Assembly (NCBI GenBank): GCA_019925095.2 | Contig: CM034410.1 | Coordinates: 16,102,436 to 16,166,435 of the forward strand | DNA: 64,000 nucleotides | Direction of reading: 5' to 3' | Source of the DNA: Dendrolimus kikuchii | Taxonomy: Eukaryota > Arthropoda > Insecta > Lepidoptera > Lasiocampidae | Shown here: in pieces, positions 63,646 to 64,000 of the stretch | Position numbering within the stretch: position 1 is the first letter of the stretch | How the letters are laid out: every line of letters begins with the position of its first letter | Notes under the pieces: model-generated | Databases searched by the model: none | Told to the model about the DNA's origin: nothing | What the model saw: only the letters and a program-made list of their open reading frames with translations | Program-made: the position numbers and the translations under genes

Positions 63646-64000
63646 GGGTACTCCCCCTGTGCCGGTGGTTCCACGCCCGTCCGGGTTTGCCGTTTCCCTG
63701 AAGGGGAACCGGCGGGCGCCCGGGTCACGCCCCAGCTAGGTTCGTTAACACCGTTAGGTATCCCCTAGCTGACCTAGTGGTAATTAAAATTGAGTAAACA
63801 ATTAAAATTACCACGAGGGTTCGCGCAAACGAACTACGCGGGTGTGGGGTGGACATGCCGTCACAGTCCTAGAAAGCAAAAAAACCGAATATCCTTTCCT
63901 GGCAACATTTCCTCATTCACACCCTTATTCGGCCGATCACCAGTAGAGGGCGCTGCGCATAAGCATGCGTCTCATTGGCCAAGCAAAATTTCTCATTGGC

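Larger units (their letters stand above)
58517..64000 (-). mobile_element. Jockey-clade non-LTR retrotransposon, coding-intact
   Basis: Order on the minus strand: 5' UTR (from at or beyond the window edge to 63415), ORF1 (63414-61828), 12-bp spacer, ORF2 (61815-58933), 3' UTR of 416 bp and a short poly(A) (T6 at 58517). No frameshift or stop interrupts either ORF. Gag with CCHC knuckles, an APE-type endonuclease followed by RT, and no RNase H or restriction-like nuclease fit the jockey clade. Related 5'-truncated copies lie at 33080, 12086 and 36128. The 5' end is not determined because no TSD is visible before 64000. Confidence 0.92.

Overview
This window looks like TE-rich nuclear DNA of an insect, almost certainly a lepidopteran. 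The base composition is AT-rich, genes are split by introns, and there are no bacterial operons or Shine-Dalgarno sites. Much of the sequence is dispersed repeats of kinds I know from moths and butterflies: RTE-type LINE tails ending in (ATGT)n, a jockey-clade LINE, tRNA-derived SINEs, repeats with 'aaatcggtcc..agttttt' and 'gacttcgtccgcg' ends, and elements ending 'gaacctcctcc...gaagtcggtt'. Species cannot be named from the sequence.

The one host gene I can support is a 12-TM major facilitator (sugar-transporter-like) gene on the minus strand, 24810 down to 8231. It has seven coding exons with consistent splice phases and an uninterrupted 457-codon protein. Only about 1.4 kb of its 16.6 kb is coding; the introns are packed with repeats. 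One 133-bp exon (15370-15502) was found by asking which splice phase was missing between its neighbours.

58517-64000 is a jockey-clade non-LTR retrotransposon on the minus strand. Its gag-like ORF1 and endonuclease/RT ORF2 are both undamaged, and its 5' end runs to or beyond the right edge. It inserted into an RTE fragment whose other half is not in the window. A dead, 5'-truncated relative lies at 33080-34861, and shorter 3' pieces lie at 12086-12450 and 36128-36313.

The rest is a palimpsest. A roughly 310-bp poly(A)-tailed retroposon that I cannot assign (family A here) occurs nearly 30 times in at least two diagnostic subfamilies. There are tRNA-SINEs (family E), RTE C-terminal fragments (family B), solo-LTR-like elements (families C and K), a 416-bp hAT remnant with a perfect 8-bp TSD, MITE-like pairs, two loci where one element type carries two different 9-bp minisatellites, and several nested insertions whose order can be read from target-site duplications. 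No CRISPR, rRNA or genuine tRNA gene was seen. Family letters are local labels, not database names.
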